A stretch of DNA of 26,101 nucleotides from the IMG/VR virus record IMGVR_UViG_3300033142_001675, positions 1 through 26,101 of that record. One strand, 5' to 3'. Positions 7,701 to 14,010 of this stretch are shown here, in pieces (positions within the stretch are counted from its first letter, which is position 1; each line of letters begins with the position of its first letter). A program made the translations under genes and the position numbers. The notes below the pieces were generated by a model. That model ran no database searches and was not told the origin of the DNA. It worked only from the letters and a program-made list of their open reading frames with translations. Origin of the DNA: a virus.

Positions 7701-10579
7701 CGAAGGTCGTCGGCGCGGAGCTGAAGTTCCTGGCGAAGATCACGACCCCGTTGCGCGTGATGATCCGCGCTGCGCGCACGCACGCTCGGGAGGCTATCGC
7801 GGCCAAGAAGGTCTCCGCCCTGCGGCCACACCTCCACTCTGCCGCCGAGGTGCGCGAGCGTCGCGCCGCGGAGAAGGCGATGCTCGCTGGCGACACCACG
7901 CTCGCCTCGTATCACAAGCGACGTGAGCTGCTCGAAGGGCAGCTCGTGCGCGAAGCGGTCGCCGCACGCGACGAGATCGTGCGCGCACGGAAGCTGTTCA
8001 AGAAGCTGTTCCAGGCGGACAAGAAGCTCGGCAAGACTCGCGACGTCGACTACATCGCAGTCGGTCGCTCGTTGCTGGCGCGGCTCGGCCTCGCCCCCGG
8101 TGGCGACACCGTTGGCGCAGACAACTTCATCGAGCAGCTCAAGGACTACAACCCGGCGCTCTACGAGAAGCTGGTGCCGATCCTGCAACGGATCGACAGC
8201 TGGCAGAACGAGACGCCGCGACGCGTTGGTCAGCCGGAGAAGTCGTGGCAGGATCTCACGGTCGACGAGTTCCGCGAAGTGACCGAGACGGTCACCGCGC
8301 TGTGGCAGCTCTCGCGCGAGGAGCGCAAGGTCGAGCTGAACGACGTGAAGGAAGAACTCGACGACGTGGCGCAGACGGTCGCGGTCGCCGACTTCGAGAA
8401 CCCCGAGGTCAAGGTCACCGAGGAGCCGGGCTCGCTGACGTTCGGCGAGCGCGTGGGCGACAGGTGGCGCGGACTGAAGGCGCTCGCCGCGAGACCCGAG
8501 CACTGGTTCTTCCGCAAGGACAGAGCGAAGGACGGTGGCGTATTCACGCGTTACTTCTGGCGGCCGATCCGCGCCGCCGTCGACCGCTTCCAGGTCGACC
8601 GCACGAAATACACCAACCGTCTCGCGGCCATGGTGAAGAAGCTGCGCCCAGGTCTGCGCACCGGCAAGATCGAGATGCACGACCTGAACGGGAACGTGAT
8701 CCACGTGTTCGGTCGTGGCAAGGGCGGCTTCGGGCACGCTGAGCTGATCGGTGCGCTGCTGCACAGCGGCAACCGCAGCAACCTGCGCAAGCTGATCGTC
8801 GGCAACAAGTGGGGCACCTTCGACAAGGAGACCCAGATCCTCGACACCGCTGCGTGGGATGCGTTCCGCCAGCGCATGGTCGAGGAGGGCTACATCACCC
8901 CCGAGGTGATGGCGTTCGTGCAGCAGGTCTGGGATCTCAACGAGGAGCTGAAGCCGCTCGCGCAGGCTGCGCACAAGAAGCTCTTCGGCTTCCGGTTCAA
9001 GGAGATCGAGGCCACCGAGTTCGCTGTCCGGTTCAAGGACGGGACGGTGGAGAACTACCGCGGCGGATACATCCCGGCCAAGCTCGACCGGAAGGCGCGC
9101 TCCGCCGGTCGCATCCTCGACCTCAAGGAACTGGAGCAGGACTTCCGCAGTCAGTTCGCCACCACCGGGCGCGGCTTCGCGATGGAGCGCAACGACAACT
9201 TCGCCGAGCCGCTCAACCTCGACATCGATCTGCTGCCGTCACACATCGACGACGTGCTGCGGTTCGCGCACCTTCAGCCCGTGATCAACGAGGTGCAGCG
9301 CGTCGGCAAGCACAAGCTCGTGCAGGATGCGTTCGCTCGCACGAGCCCCGGTGCATGGAACCAGATTGTGCTGCCGTGGCTGCAACGCGTCGCGAGTCAG
9401 TCGGCGACGAAGGCGGGCATGAACCGCGACGTCGACAACTTCTGGCGCGCGGTCCGGTCGAGCACCGGCATCACCATGATGATGGGCAACCTCGTCAATG
9501 CCGCGCAGCAGTTTTCTGGCCTGATGACCGCGGCACTCCGGGTCAAACCGCAATACATCTTCTCCGCGTTCTTCAAGGTGCTCGGCAACCGGCGCGGTGT
9601 CTACCAGGACATCGCGGACTTCTCGCCTGGGTTCATGGCGAACCGGCAGAAGAACCAGATCTACGACAGCGTGCAGCAGATCAACTCGCTGATGCAGAAC
9701 AAGAGCAAGTTCGCAACCACGCAAGCCTGGGTGAAGCAGCACGCCTACTTCGCGCAGACGATGACGCAGAACTGGATCGACGCAGTGATCTGGTCGGCGA
9801 CGTTCGAGCAGTCGCTCGCCGAGCAGAGCAAGACGCGCTCGGACGAGGCCGCAGTGAAGGAGGCAACGCAGCGGGCTGACGCTGTGATCCGCATGACGCA
9901 GTCGAGCTTCGACCCGACCGACGTCGCCGGCTACACCGCGCTGACCCCGTTCGGAAAACTCTTCACGCAGTTCTCTGACTGGTTCAACACCATGGCCAAT
10001 GTCCAGGCCGACCAGTTCGTGCGCATCGCCAACGCGGCCGGGTTCACGTCGAAGGCAGGCGTGCTGTTCCAGACCTACCTGCTCGGGTTCGCAGTCCCGA
10101 TGATCGCGGCCGAGGCATTCGCGCAGTGGGCTCGCGGTCGCATCGACGACGAGGACGAGAGCGGCAGCGCGATGGACGAGCTGCTGATCGAGGCAGTGCT
10201 GATCGGGCACCTCCGGTCCGCCGCGGCCGAGGTCCCGATCGCGGGCGCAGGCATCAACGCGTTCTTCGGCTGGATGGACGACAAGGCGTGGAACGATCGC
10301 ATGACCAGCACCCCGGCGATCTCGCTGCTCGAACGCACGGGCAAGGGCTCGATGGATGCGATCAAGGCTCTGTTCGACGACGAGAAGAACTTCACCGGGA
10401 AGCACGTGCGCGACGTCCTGACCACGATCGGCATGGCGGCCGGGCTCCCAGGCGGCGCCGTCGGCAAGCACGCTGGTGCAGCCACCGACGTCGGTGTGCC
10501 CGAGTCCTTCGACGACTACCGTGCGCTGATCACTGGGGCGACGAGCAAGAAGCAGCGCGACGCCGCGCGAGAACGCTAG
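1778..10579 (+). CDS. Giant polyvalent phage protein (ART-like, GNAT-like, zincin and C-terminal membrane-associated domains)
   Basis: A 2933-codon open frame. In order: glycine/alanine-rich hydrophobic stretches (about residues 181-222, 265-297 and 375-388). Then an ADP-ribosyltransferase-like region of phage polyvalent proteins (about 648-834), ending in the typical GTFDPSNPDVLRQ. Then a conserved phage domain (about 934-1100, with LGPKIGNGFFANLYGMFDQ) that may be the DUF7178 type. Then a GNAT-like segment (about 1441-1551, ELYAGHGFKVIAR and PDVVFYVVD). A zincin motif HEMSH follows at 1611-1615, with a probable downstream Glu ligand in WESFASNFEIYL. Long helical segments and a C-terminal region (about 2460-2790) carry TPFGKLFTQFSDWF and a hydrophobic helix. 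Such proteins are thought to enter the cell with the DNA. By eye, residues about 1305-1375 show wrong-frame composition, so this may really be two proteins (see 5697-5906 and findings). Confidence 0.75.
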   Translation: MGQFTAPLFTQEPQGQQGPPVAPQNHLDAIVERRFRDLQAEREQTMRMSVHSAVYGPPEEGLVSQQKTTEDLSTEQALLHLARVNPSLHRLMSNLPTTRMIRDDALNLKLVSDSTDWWTRNVEAGETMNEAGMLHAKSAWYDLSPAERDRLAEIDTVQQMAALEEGWLDEAAKLVGQIWKPAAAAIGTGLAASAVAGAVSGPGAIISAPTVGTIASGSVYFAHTAMVEFGHQFNEIYTRLREKMKSEGIDDVIAHERARELAIQFGGGYALASAAIETLAGGIVAKPVFKAARLAAPKVFARGIPRATKARAAGTFAKETVLGYGAEIGQEGVQEVLGGIAANWAFVAANYPELQDSASDIFDRALSVMGKVAKGMAFIAPLGPMMHYGADLQYAKRAKLGAQHFENIRAAVEGTSLAGEAPDVMADVVDAASEGTGAENVFVEGPDMAEALKQSGVTREQLAQSLPDVAKQLAEAERTGGDVVMTMGEFAAHIAPSPALYAALQKKLRLTEQGYSLEQADAWLSEQTKNSEAAMKKVAEASSKVADWDEQAAAAKAEYLAYVRKSPRYTPREADMVAQFYQHWVEVGAAEDNVTPREFHEKHMVRVELNRQQGGLEQSSLFQSDGRRKTDTPEFGTFIESSSVKQSLFHFGTFDESVDSVPVVNGAGFHFGSRNAARDRVIGKAMDDEISGLKITQEENNEGELRWFWTGGDYDSYDIDDRGFATADEAKQNAANIAASAVDSSTLEELEDRGVTSEVHIQAKNPKRMTDQVNAAGWKEAIAEAKAQGHDSIVYRNDFEGSGEDSYIVFSPGQIKSVYNKGTFDPSNPDVLRQSGQSSATESLEAVTKIETANELGASKKWGRVRDLKVALQERTEAARAEAGVELTRMVEGKKGTSPTKQVVESQEVEDYLTRVGLNDALFALKQNPNAVGWYDLKTRQALAVMALVHPEIMKDEDARFAFTYALAVTSNGLKVSQNFELADEAYRAYKATGVMPNNVGIGNASSAINDTLAAFNTLKKKFGLEQMRKLMLSMGKASVFANTTGMEVSGEFATTEVLGASVLGPKIGNGFFANLYGMFDQLTMDRWLVRSWGRWTGTLLVERPDLVAKQTTRFESALTKLSPETKAAVEGLEVESTEGRGAKKHKVTYKSTVKFEEATVEEIAAEITKATTKKALREAILALGPEVNELRLAANNLTKTLDAQKEAPHGPSERMFIRKVFQRILAQLQQDPKLRDLTMADLQAVLWYAERRVYESAKEETLVDTDVAGYDDESAPDYAVAASKAAAATGVTDRKIKNALQREKKNAGRTRTTRSGTGQAQAAKQAGPGFSPRELRVVAGHAAAGTGRRARLDGSQPSWAVERRSLAKSGGRGVLKKRLGVRVAAEWKLGRVLANRYKDAGINTSEPLYELDPTDEGSALRFAEAITQFKLAKKKHGASVFVYQPEEYAGMTLMLSASGKSGVAVKADGDMVSVFSAEGMARPMVDAAVAAGATHADAFDIGLSELYAGHGFKVIARAKWSDKEAPPGWDKNYFNKHNKGEPDVVFYVVDHEYFDSYHGTEGGKPVSYGTAVKRQKAESLRSGTPDAPRGEYTPGVAWLNEEHDATTLLHEMSHHFMAVLLQRATADGAADSVLQQAATLLTWFGIEGATVQEQLANWNAMSIEEQRPHWESFASNFEIYLHEGKAPSVELESIFQVFSRWFRHAYRYVREVVAAQYESEFGKPLPALTREVTQVYDRMLASEDAILAAQTERGMAAMFAEKPPEWSDEAWAEYQKDNRASTEDAILKLTRASLRAMRWLGNAKSRLIKEIQKSTRKLRKEIEGEERAKLERQPVYRALRWLRTGEQVRQDGTFATPVTAADIGEALGASAADQGAPHKLDTQMVKDLLMDGESVTTHMSGLTHPKGMPPDLAAEMFDYNTGGALVFDLANHTPLDEAVQDAADARMLAEHADLLDEDTVARRVEEVLHNEHRAKVVGAELKFLAKITTPLRVMIRAARTHAREAIAAKKVSALRPHLHSAAEVRERRAAEKAMLAGDTTLASYHKRRELLEGQLVREAVAARDEIVRARKLFKKLFQADKKLGKTRDVDYIAVGRSLLARLGLAPGGDTVGADNFIEQLKDYNPALYEKLVPILQRIDSWQNETPRRVGQPEKSWQDLTVDEFREVTETVTALWQLSREERKVELNDVKEELDDVAQTVAVADFENPEVKVTEEPGSLTFGERVGDRWRGLKALAARPEHWFFRKDRAKDGGVFTRYFWRPIRAAVDRFQVDRTKYTNRLAAMVKKLRPGLRTGKIEMHDLNGNVIHVFGRGKGGFGHAELIGALLHSGNRSNLRKLIVGNKWGTFDKETQILDTAAWDAFRQRMVEEGYITPEVMAFVQQVWDLNEELKPLAQAAHKKLFGFRFKEIEATEFAVRFKDGTVENYRGGYIPAKLDRKARSAGRILDLKELEQDFRSQFATTGRGFAMERNDNFAEPLNLDIDLLPSHIDDVLRFAHLQPVINEVQRVGKHKLVQDAFARTSPGAWNQIVLPWLQRVASQSATKAGMNRDVDNFWRAVRSSTGITMMMGNLVNAAQQFSGLMTAALRVKPQYIFSAFFKVLGNRRGVYQDIADFSPGFMANRQKNQIYDSVQQINSLMQNKSKFATTQAWVKQHAYFAQTMTQNWIDAVIWSATFEQSLAEQSKTRSDEAAVKEATQRADAVIRMTQSSFDPTDVAGYTALTPFGKLFTQFSDWFNTMANVQADQFVRIANAAGFTSKAGVLFQTYLLGFAVPMIAAEAFAQWARGRIDDEDESGSAMDELLIEAVLIGHLRSAAAEVPIAGAGINAFFGWMDDKAWNDRMTSTPAISLLERTGKGSMDAIKALFDDEKNFTGKHVRDVLTTIGMAAGLPGGAVGKHAGAATDVGVPESFDDYRALITGATSKKQRDAARER
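5697..5906 (+). CDS. Overlapping +1-frame segment: C-terminal part of the upstream protein or a separate 69-aa gene
   Basis: Read from the ATG at 5697, this frame gives a 69-aa protein-like sequence (MLDAQEQHDQELAKRK to NHPGLSREEALQRAEDAGF, stop TGA 5904-5906). Its third codon positions are mostly G/C. The giant frame over the same bases gives an Arg/Gly/Ala-rich run with many A- or T-ending codons, as expected of a shadow. Protein-like sequence in the giant frame resumes only after the TGA. The segment could be the true C-terminus of the upstream half, reached by a +1 shift near GAGAAGAAGAATG (programmed, mutational or an assembly indel). It could also be a separate gene, as the same purine run resembles a ribosome site. 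A second protein could then start at GTG 5927 and run to 10579 (1550 aa). Confidence 0.55.
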   Translation: MLDAQEQHDQELAKRKPPSKRALDSALANSELSPAMPQREQEDVLGSMVRNHPGLSREEALQRAEDAGF

Positions 10580-10697
10580 CTCACTCAGCAGGAGACACCC
10601 GGCTCTTGGCTCGACCCCCGAGGGTGCTTAGCTCGGGGCGCCCGTTTTGCCGCCGGGATACGGTCCTTGTGGGGTGTCCCCTGCTGAGGGAGCTAGC
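10575..10697. terminator. Large imperfect inverted repeat between convergent gene blocks; probable bidirectional terminator
   Basis: The left arm 10575-10600 (begins GCTAGCTCACTCAGCAGGAG) pairs with the right arm 10672-10697 over 26 bp with two mismatches. An inner hairpin lies at 10616-10622 / 10632-10638 (CCCCGAG / CTCGGGG). The TAG of the virion gene (10577-10579) and the TAG of the converging - strand gene (10693-10695) each sit in the outer end of an arm. Transcripts from either side therefore read nearly the same sequence after their stop codon. No U-tract follows, so this is not a canonical intrinsic terminator. It could block transcription by structure or antisense pairing, or protect 3' ends. 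The 113-bp gap holds no gene. Confidence 0.6.
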
Positions 10698-11004
10698 TCA
10701 TCATCTGCTCGACCCTGCGGTCAAGGTCATACGCGACAACCAGTCGATACTCCCACAGTCCCCACTCCCGGTTGCCGCGCGGGCGTTTGTAGACTGTGTG
10801 CCCGCCGAAGCGAGCCTTGCGAAGGTGGCGCAGTTGCGCGCTCACCGATGCCTGCGGGTCCCCGGTCAAGTTCGAGATCTCCCCGAGGGTTCGATACGCG
10901 CTGTCGGACATCGTGCGGAACACCCGAAGGAGCTGCCCCGTGAGCCGGGCGTGATCAAACGTCGGGCTGTAGACTGGGCCGTTGAAGTGCGGGCTTGTCA
11001 TCAT
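10693..11004 (-). CDS. Winged-helix DNA-binding protein, 103 aa
   Basis: The pattern FDHARLTGQLLRVF, then YRTLGEISNLTGDPQASVSA and LRHLRKARFGGHTVYKR, ending in GLWEYRLV, is that of small winged-helix proteins often found in phages. The recognition helix is probably around the SVSAQLRHLRK stretch. It probably binds DNA and could regulate phage genes, but no target can be assigned. It is the last gene of the - strand cassette and its TAG lies in the arm of the inverted repeat. The start (ATG ATG at 11004/11001) overlaps the preceding gene by about 50 bases, which is unusual here. The conserved region begins soon after it, so a later start is unlikely. Confidence 0.7.
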   Translation of the reverse strand: MMTSPHFNGPVYSPTFDHARLTGQLLRVFRTMSDSAYRTLGEISNLTGDPQASVSAQLRHLRKARFGGHTVYKRPRGNREWGLWEYRLVVAYDLDRRVEQMMS

Positions 11005-11224
11005 CCGAGGGCTCGTCCTGTTCGAGCAGCTGCATGAGCACGTCGCCGTAGTCCTTGTGCCGGCGCGCTGCGATCTTGAGAGAGCGTTGCAGGATCCTCT
11101 TCTGCTTCGGCGAGAAGGGCTGCACGAGGAAGGCGTGGGCGTCGAGGCCCAGCTCGCGCAGCGCGTCGAGCAGCGCGCGGCCGACGGCGTGCCGGGTCAC
11201 TTCCTTCTTGTCCAGCTCAGCCAT
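10955..11224 (-). CDS. Hypothetical protein, 89 aa
   Basis: Not recognised. It is a Lys/Arg- and Leu-rich helical small protein (PFSPKQKRILQRSLKIAARR) with a polar, acidic then proline-containing tail. The start overlaps the end of the DUF6378-like gene by 8 bases (ATGGCTGA). The end overlaps the winged-helix gene by about 50 bases. Coding is supported by the overlap chain and codon composition. No motif suggests a function. Confidence 0.6.
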   Translation of the reverse strand: MAELDKKEVTRHAVGRALLDALRELGLDAHAFLVQPFSPKQKRILQRSLKIAARRHKDYGDVLMQLLEQDEPSDDDKPALQRPSLQPDV

Positions 11225-11609
11225 CGCAACGCTCTGCGTTCTCGGCCCAGCCCGCGATGTCCACGAGGTTGTCGCGCTTCGTCCGGTGCACGTCGCGGCT
11301 GATCTTCTGGAGGATGTTCATCATGCACACCTGTCGCGGCGTGACGACGATGCCCAGGTAGTCGGACCACATCTGCGCGGTGCGCGCATGGTTCACCTCG
11401 GGCTTGCCGTAGTCCTGGTGTCGGTCCCCGTTCACGATCTCGTGCGCCTCGGACAGGATGGTGTGCGCCGCGCCGGTCTCGCGCACCGGGCCTCGGGGTG
11501 GTGGACCGAGCACTTCCTCCTGCCGCGCCAAGACCTTGGCCGCGGTATGGAGCCCCTCGTCGCGAGATCGCCGCTGCGGTTTGGGAATATCCTGGTGCTC
11601 GTGTGCCAT
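11217..11609 (-). CDS. DUF6378-like phage protein, 130 aa
   Basis: The central pattern ILSEAHEIVNGDRHQDYGKP, then MWSDYLGIVVTPRQVCMM, MNILQKISR and DNLVDIAGWAENAE matches the small phage family DUF6378 (conserved GDR..DYG and D.LVDIAGY motifs). The family is common in phage replication or accessory regions and, as far as I know, has no proven function. I chose the ATG at 11609 (MAHEHQD) because it overlaps the previous stop as TGATG. A longer in-frame version upstream is Arg/Pro-rich and overlaps another gene. The N-terminal 40 residues are polar and probably flexible. Confidence 0.75.
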   Translation of the reverse strand: MAHEHQDIPKPQRRSRDEGLHTAAKVLARQEEVLGPPPRGPVRETGAAHTILSEAHEIVNGDRHQDYGKPEVNHARTAQMWSDYLGIVVTPRQVCMMNILQKISRDVHRTKRDNLVDIAGWAENAERCDG

Positions 11610-11866
11610 CAGCCCACCGCCTTCCGGCTCGCAGCGAGCGCCCGGGTCACGGTGGACTTCGCACGTTCGAGCACGGTGACGATGCGCTCGACGACGTGGT
11701 CGCTGGGCGTGCGGGTCCCGTCCATCAGGAAGTAGAAGTAGGCGCGGCTGACGCGGCACAGGCGAGCCAGCTCAGTGATCTCCACCGGGGGCTCGCCCTC
11801 CTTACGCCAGTCCTCACGCACGTTGTGCACGAGCTGCTTGAACGTCAGGGTCTTGGTCTTGGTCAT
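11609..11866 (-). CDS. Small helix-turn-helix protein, 85 aa
   Basis: The sequence contains ITELARLCRVSRAYFYFLMD followed by GTRTPSDHVVERIVTVL. This is the helix-turn-helix and following helices of a Cro/CI (XRE)-type DNA-binding domain, with the turn around CRVSRAY. The N-terminus is basic (MTKTKTLTFKQLV). It may regulate early phage transcription, possibly through the paired hexamer elements of this cassette, but that link is only inference. The start ATG overlaps the stop of the 30-aa membrane peptide as ATGA, implying translational coupling. Its own stop overlaps the next start as TGATG. Confidence 0.7.
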   Translation of the reverse strand: MTKTKTLTFKQLVHNVREDWRKEGEPPVEITELARLCRVSRAYFYFLMDGTRTPSDHVVERIVTVLERAKSTVTRALAASRKAVG

Positions 11867-11955
11867 GCGAAGAGGAAGAGTAGGATGATGAGCGCGGCTG
11901 CCACGCAGGGGAAGATGACGCGTTCGATGCGCCAACGTGTTCGACGTGAGAGCAT
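11863..11955 (-). CDS. 30-aa single-pass membrane peptide
   Basis: Starting at ATG 11955, it begins with seven basic or polar residues (MLSRRTRWRIER). It ends in one hydrophobic stretch (VIFPCVAAALIILLFLFA) at the C-terminus, giving a probable N-in, single transmembrane peptide. It begins 5 bases after the polymerase stop, with AGGGA about 10 bases upstream as a ribosome site. It overlaps the next gene as ATGA, so it fills a gap that would otherwise be non-coding. No family is recognised. Small phage membrane peptides of this kind can act on the host envelope or in superinfection exclusion, but nothing here shows that. Confidence 0.6.
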   Translation of the reverse strand: MLSRRTRWRIERVIFPCVAAALIILLFLFA

Positions 11956-11960
11956 AGCTG

Positions 11961-14009
11961 TCATCCCTGGAAGTGTCTACTCCTGTATCCTTCTGCCTCG
12001 ACGGGCAGTCCGTGAGCCCACGCCGGGCTCTCTGCCATGAGGGAGCTGAACTCCTCGACGTCGCCGGCACCCTTGTCCACCTCGGCGATCAGCGAGTCAT
12101 GGACATGCAGCACGATCGGGTAGCAGGTCTCGGCGAACCGGATCTGGCCAGACGCGAGCAGGTCGCGCGAGATCGCCTGGGTGATGTTCTCGGCGAGCTT
12201 CCCGCCGTAGGTGGTCTCGGGCATCATGCCGCCGCCGCCGGCCTTCAAGAACACCAGCTCGTTGGTCTTGATCACCCGCTCTTCGAGCACGCCTTCCTTG
12301 GTCACGATCTCCACCGTGCGCGTCCCGCGCCGACGACGTGGCCGCCAGTAGTGCAGCGACCGCCCGCTCGGCAGCACGATGCGCAGGACCTCCTTGCCGC
12401 AGATCATCGTCAGGTGCTCACCGATCGGGACGTGGGTCCCAGGGTTGTCGAGCGCGGTGCCGAACGCCTCTTCGAGGTCGGACCAGAACTGCACGATGCG
12501 CGGGTTGTTCTCGCGCCAGTTGGTGTGCGCCGCCTTCCACTCCTTCAGGCTGAGGTGGAACCCGGCGTCGGCGCCACGGGCCGCGAGGCTGGCGACGCCC
12601 ATCTGGTAGCCGAGGGACAGCACGCGGACCTTGCCCAGCTGCCTGTCGGTGGAGCCGAACTTCGCCGCGTCCTCGACGTAGACGTCGCGGCCGGCGCGGA
12701 ACGCGTCGAGCACGCCCAGCTCCCCGGCGAGCCACGCCAGGACCCTGGGCTCGATCGCCGAGTAGTCGGCCCCGATCAGCTCCTTCCCGGGGGCCGCGAC
12801 CAGGACCGAGCGGAGCTGCATGGACAGGGCCTGGAGGACGTTGGCCCAGATGGCTCCCAGATCGTCCAGGCTGCCCCGTAGGACAGCGGCACGGATGTCA
12901 GCGGCGCGCTGGACCCCCGCGGACTTCGGCTCTCCTGGGAGCGTGTAGTCGACCTTGGCGAGGTTGTGGACCTGGAGCCCCTTGCTCGACCAGCGCAGGG
13001 TGTGCGCTCCGCCGTAGAGCAGGGCGAACCGGAGGCGCCCGTCAGCCGAGACGATCTGGGGGACCCGGTCCAGCTTGGCCAGGGACGTCGTCTTGGCGCT
13101 CTCACGGCGCATCTCCATGACCTGCCGCACCAACGTCGGGGTCTCGGGCGAGGCGATCAGGCGGCCGACAGCAGCCTTGTCGAGGGTCTCCTTCTCGGTG
13201 ACCTTGCCCTTCTTCCGCTCCTTGACCACCGGGACCTCGACCCCCATGAGCACGAGCCACCGCTTCAGCGCCGGCACCCCGGTGAGACCGATCAGGTCCC
13301 CGGTCAGCTCGAACACGGCGCGGTCGAGCTGCTTGGCCCTGGCCTTGACCAGGACGTGCATCTTGGCAGCGAAGCTCTGGTCGAGGAACACGCCGCGGTC
13401 GTTGATCTCGCGATCGACCTGCATGACGCGCACCTCGGTGCGGGTCGGCCGCGGCAGCTTGTAGTAGCACCCGACCATCGAGACCACGTCGCGCTCGCAG
13501 TAGAGGCCGATGCGCTTGATCTCCTCGGGCGTCGGCTTCGGGTAGTCCCAGCCACCGGTGGCCTTGCTCTTGCGCACCCGGCAGTGCTTGAGCATCAGCG
13601 CGTTGCCCACCATGTCCTTCTCGACCGGGGCACCGATCACCTTGCCGAGGGCTTCGAGGCTGCGCGGCAGACTGAACACCGCGGCGATCTGCGCGGTGTC
13701 GAGCCACTGCCCTGGCTTGACCAAGGGCCAGCCATACTCGCGCGACAACAGGTAGCGGATGATCGAGTGCTCGAACGTCCAGTTGTGCGCAAGGACTGGT
13801 CCCCCGGAGCGAACGTGCCGCACCGCCCAGGCGGGCAGCTCGTCACCGGGGAACCAGCGAATGAGTTCCTTGGGATCGCCGGGACCTACCCAGTCGCCGA
13901 GCACCGCGCAGTGGATGCCCGTCGTCTCGTGCGATGCGTAGGCGTCGGACCCGCACTGGGTGACGTCCATCGCACTGTAGGTCTCGAAGTCGATCCCAAG
14001 AATGGACAC
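11961..14009 (-). CDS. Family A DNA polymerase with 3'-5' exonuclease domain
   Basis: 682 aa, a phage-type family A replicative polymerase. The N-terminal DnaQ-like proofreading domain has Exo I D7-x-E9 (GIDFET), an Exo II-like LAHNWTFEHSI (Glu where Asp is usual) and an Exo III-like YCERDVVSM. The polymerase domain has motif A GADYSAIEPR (catalytic D415), a motif B-like helix with K460 in KVRVLSLGYQMG, and motif C VHDSLIAE (H637, D638). Motif C has Ser where the family usually has HDE. The protein should copy the phage genome together with the PrimPol, helicase and ssDNA-binding protein of this window. It starts 2 bases before the putative sponge gene's downstream end and is followed by the 30-aa membrane peptide, 5 bases on. 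Confidence 0.93.
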   Translation of the reverse strand: MSILGIDFETYSAMDVTQCGSDAYASHETTGIHCAVLGDWVGPGDPKELIRWFPGDELPAWAVRHVRSGGPVLAHNWTFEHSIIRYLLSREYGWPLVKPGQWLDTAQIAAVFSLPRSLEALGKVIGAPVEKDMVGNALMLKHCRVRKSKATGGWDYPKPTPEEIKRIGLYCERDVVSMVGCYYKLPRPTRTEVRVMQVDREINDRGVFLDQSFAAKMHVLVKARAKQLDRAVFELTGDLIGLTGVPALKRWLVLMGVEVPVVKERKKGKVTEKETLDKAAVGRLIASPETPTLVRQVMEMRRESAKTTSLAKLDRVPQIVSADGRLRFALLYGGAHTLRWSSKGLQVHNLAKVDYTLPGEPKSAGVQRAADIRAAVLRGSLDDLGAIWANVLQALSMQLRSVLVAAPGKELIGADYSAIEPRVLAWLAGELGVLDAFRAGRDVYVEDAAKFGSTDRQLGKVRVLSLGYQMGVASLAARGADAGFHLSLKEWKAAHTNWRENNPRIVQFWSDLEEAFGTALDNPGTHVPIGEHLTMICGKEVLRIVLPSGRSLHYWRPRRRRGTRTVEIVTKEGVLEERVIKTNELVFLKAGGGGMMPETTYGGKLAENITQAISRDLLASGQIRFAETCYPIVLHVHDSLIAEVDKGAGDVEEFSSLMAESPAWAHGLPVEAEGYRSRHFQG

Positions 14010-14010
14010 G

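Noticed and set aside
10601-10671. tRNA-like look of GGGTGCTTAGCTC inside the convergent inverted repeat
   Set aside because: No T-arm TTCGA, no matching acceptor stem and no proper anticodon arm on either strand.
11970-11985. Single GTAGACAC in the 3' end of the polymerase gene
   Set aside because: Only one hexamer, no partner at 10 bp, and it lies within the conserved reading frame, so it was not counted as a control element.
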